Source of the DNA: Desulfosarcina sp. OttesenSCG-928-A07
GTDB taxonomy: Bacteria > Desulfobacterota > Desulfobacteria > Desulfobacterales > Desulfosarcinaceae
Direction: 5' to 3'
DNA: 64,000 nt
NCBI GenBank assembly: GCA_030267325.1
Contig: JAJDJS010000002.1
Location: 62,001 to 126,000 of the forward strand
Shown one piece after another: positions 62,404-64,000 of this stretch. Both the position numbers and the translations under genes were made by a program. The notes below the pieces were generated by a model that did not search any database, had not been told where the DNA came from, and saw only the letters and a list, made by a program, of their open reading frames with translations. The number at the start of each line of letters is the position of its first letter. The stretch's first letter is position 1.

Positions 62404-63018
62404 TTATTTAACAAATGAGGTGGGACGGGCATTTGTGATGGCATCTTTTTGCGCATCGGACAGAGGGGATGCCAGGTAGGTCCATGTATAAGGAAAAAAC
62501 CGTACCAGTTTGAGTTTAAAGGATCGGGTAAAAAGGGTTTCCAGTTCTTCGTTGGCGCCCTTTGAGGTTGAAAAAAACAGAAGCCGGCCCTCTTCATAAT
62601 TCCAGATCAGATCGTAACTGGAAGGTGTTGCGGGAACCCTTTTGTTCAGTACATATAACACATGATCTTTAATCTCTTTTTTCTCGGATTTGCTCAAAAA
62701 ATCACGGCCGCTGGCCTCAAGCCGCTTTTTCATTTCCATGACATAGTGTTTTTGAATCACTTTGGATGAAATGGATTTTTTGTCGATCCGCATGGAAAAT
62801 GAAAAATAAGAGCCGATCAAAAAAGGATTCGCATCAAAATCTGTACTGAATGGATCTGAAAAACAGGTCCAGCCAATGGCCCTGTCCTCGGACTCGGCGT
62901 CAATGTCTGAAATGGCATATTTGAAAAGTCCGGCCCGGATGTTTTCCAGCACCGGATCGTCAATTTTCCCTTCAACATGGTACTGGGTGAGGGAAACAGA
63001 AGATGAAAATATGCCCAT
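62404..63018 (-). CDS. RdgC-family N-terminal-half protein
   Basis: MGIFSSSVSLTQYHVEGKIDDPVLENIRAGLFKYAISDIDAESEDRAIGWTCFSDPFSTDF resembles the RdgC N-terminus. Confidence 0.65.
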   Translation of the reverse strand: MGIFSSSVSLTQYHVEGKIDDPVLENIRAGLFKYAISDIDAESEDRAIGWTCFSDPFSTDFDANPFLIGSYFSFSMRIDKKSISSKVIQKHYVMEMKKRLEASGRDFLSKSEKKEIKDHVLYVLNKRVPATPSSYDLIWNYEEGRLLFFSTSKGANEELETLFTRSFKLKLVRFFPYTWTYLASPLSDAQKDAITNARPTSFVK

Positions 63019-63123
63019 GGGAGGTCCTGTCTGTCAAATGTCCAAGGTGTGCTGCCCATCACCTGAATAAATATTTTGATTATTTGATCAAGCGTATCTA
63101 TTTATAAAAATTAGCAATTAATA

Positions 63124-64000
63124 TCAAGTTGTTTTTGGGTCAAACACCAGACGACGTCCGGCAGGACTTGGATCCAGTTTTCCGTTCAAAAATGCCACAT
63201 GACCGGAAACAAGGGTGGCCGCAACTTTGGATCTGAATGTCAGTCCGGAAAAGGGTGTCCACCCGCATTGATAATAAATAGGATTTTTGTCCACAAAAGT
63301 GGGCTGATGCATATCCACCAGCACCAGATCAGCCCAATACCCTTCCCGAAGATATCCCCGTTCCCGAATACCCAATAGCTGCGCCGGAGCGTGGGCCATT
63401 CGTTCCACCAGGGTTTCCAGGGAAAGTATGCCGTTATGGACATGTTCCAGCAGACAAACCAGGGCATGCTGAACAAGGGGAAGACCGGACGGTGCGCCGA
63501 GATAAGGCTTTTGTTTTTCTTCCAGGGTGTGGGGGGCGTGGTCTGTTCCCACCACATCAATTTTTCCATCCTTAAGGGCTGTTAAAAGGGAAAATCGATC
63601 TTTTTCCGTCTTTATGGCCGGGTTGCATTTGATCAGTGTTCCCCTGTCTTTATAATCTTTATCGGAAAAAAACAGGTGATGGGCGCAGACCTCGGCGGTG
63701 ATGTGTTTTTCATTCAGGGGCTTTTCGGAAAAAAGGGAAAGTTCTTTTTCCGTGCTGAGGTGGAGCACATGAAGCCGGGTTTTATGTTTTTTGGCCAGTT
63801 CAACGGCAAGGGAAGTGGATTTGAAGCAGGCAGCTTCACTGCGAATCAACGGGTGGAGCGAAATTGGAATGTCACTTCCATAAATGCGTTTAAAATGGGA
63901 AATTGCTGCGTCAATAGTGGGTGTGTCTTCACAGTGGACTGCTACCAGAACCGGACTGTGGATGAAGATCTGCTCCAGGGCGTCCGGATTATCCACCAGA
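63124..64000 (-). CDS. pyrC: Dihydroorotase (5' end beyond window)
   Basis: AVHCEDTPTI, RLHVLHLSTEKEL, CAHHLFF, DVVGTDHAPHTLEEKQKPYLGAPSGLPLVQHALV. Confidence 0.93.
   Translation of the reverse strand, partial: LVDNPDALEQIFIHSPVLVAVHCEDTPTIDAAISHFKRIYGSDIPISLHPLIRSEAACFKSTSLAVELAKKHKTRLHVLHLSTEKELSLFSEKPLNEKHITAEVCAHHLFFSDKDYKDRGTLIKCNPAIKTEKDRFSLLTALKDGKIDVVGTDHAPHTLEEKQKPYLGAPSGLPLVQHALVCLLEHVHNGILSLETLVERMAHAPAQLLGIRERGYLREGYWADLVLVDMHQPTFVDKNPIYYQCGWTPFSGLTFRSKVAATLVSGHVAFLNGKLDPSPAGRRLVFDPKTT

Overview
The window looks like chromosomal DNA from a sulfate-reducing Desulfobacterota (taxonomy inferred from gene content: NfnAB, Hcp, rubrerythrin, HdrD/TmcB-like protein). Most of it is housekeeping: proB(partial)-proA-nadD-rsfS-gpmI, groES-groEL, asd, polA, nfnAB, cysE-cysK, thiC, uppP, der, rarA, hcp, dnaN-gyrB, pyrC(partial). 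I also see one tRNA-Ser(CGA), a cobalamin riboswitch, a TPP riboswitch and several intrinsic terminators. Accessory material is concentrated in these places: (1) a tRNA-Ser-linked segment with an IS5-type transposase remnant, a B12 riboswitch, a TonB receptor and an MFS gene; (2) an rtcB-prfH RNA-repair/ribosome-rescue operon divergent from a fic gene, bracketed by three copies of a ~140-bp MITE-like element and preceded by an overlapping 43-aa ORF; (3) an AT-rich three-gene cassette (membrane-anchored beta-rich protein, O-methyltransferase, CMP-kinase paralogue); (4) a coupled fic/KilA-N/small acidic protein operon, then higBA flanked by an imperfect duplication of the der 5' end. Other oddities are an RsmG-SpoU methyltransferase fusion, a Usp-like mini-gene coupled to a Ca2+/Na+ antiporter, an apparently split RdgC family gene upstream of dnaN, and a second ~110-bp inverted-repeat element. 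All family calls come from reading the sequence and motifs; no database search was run.
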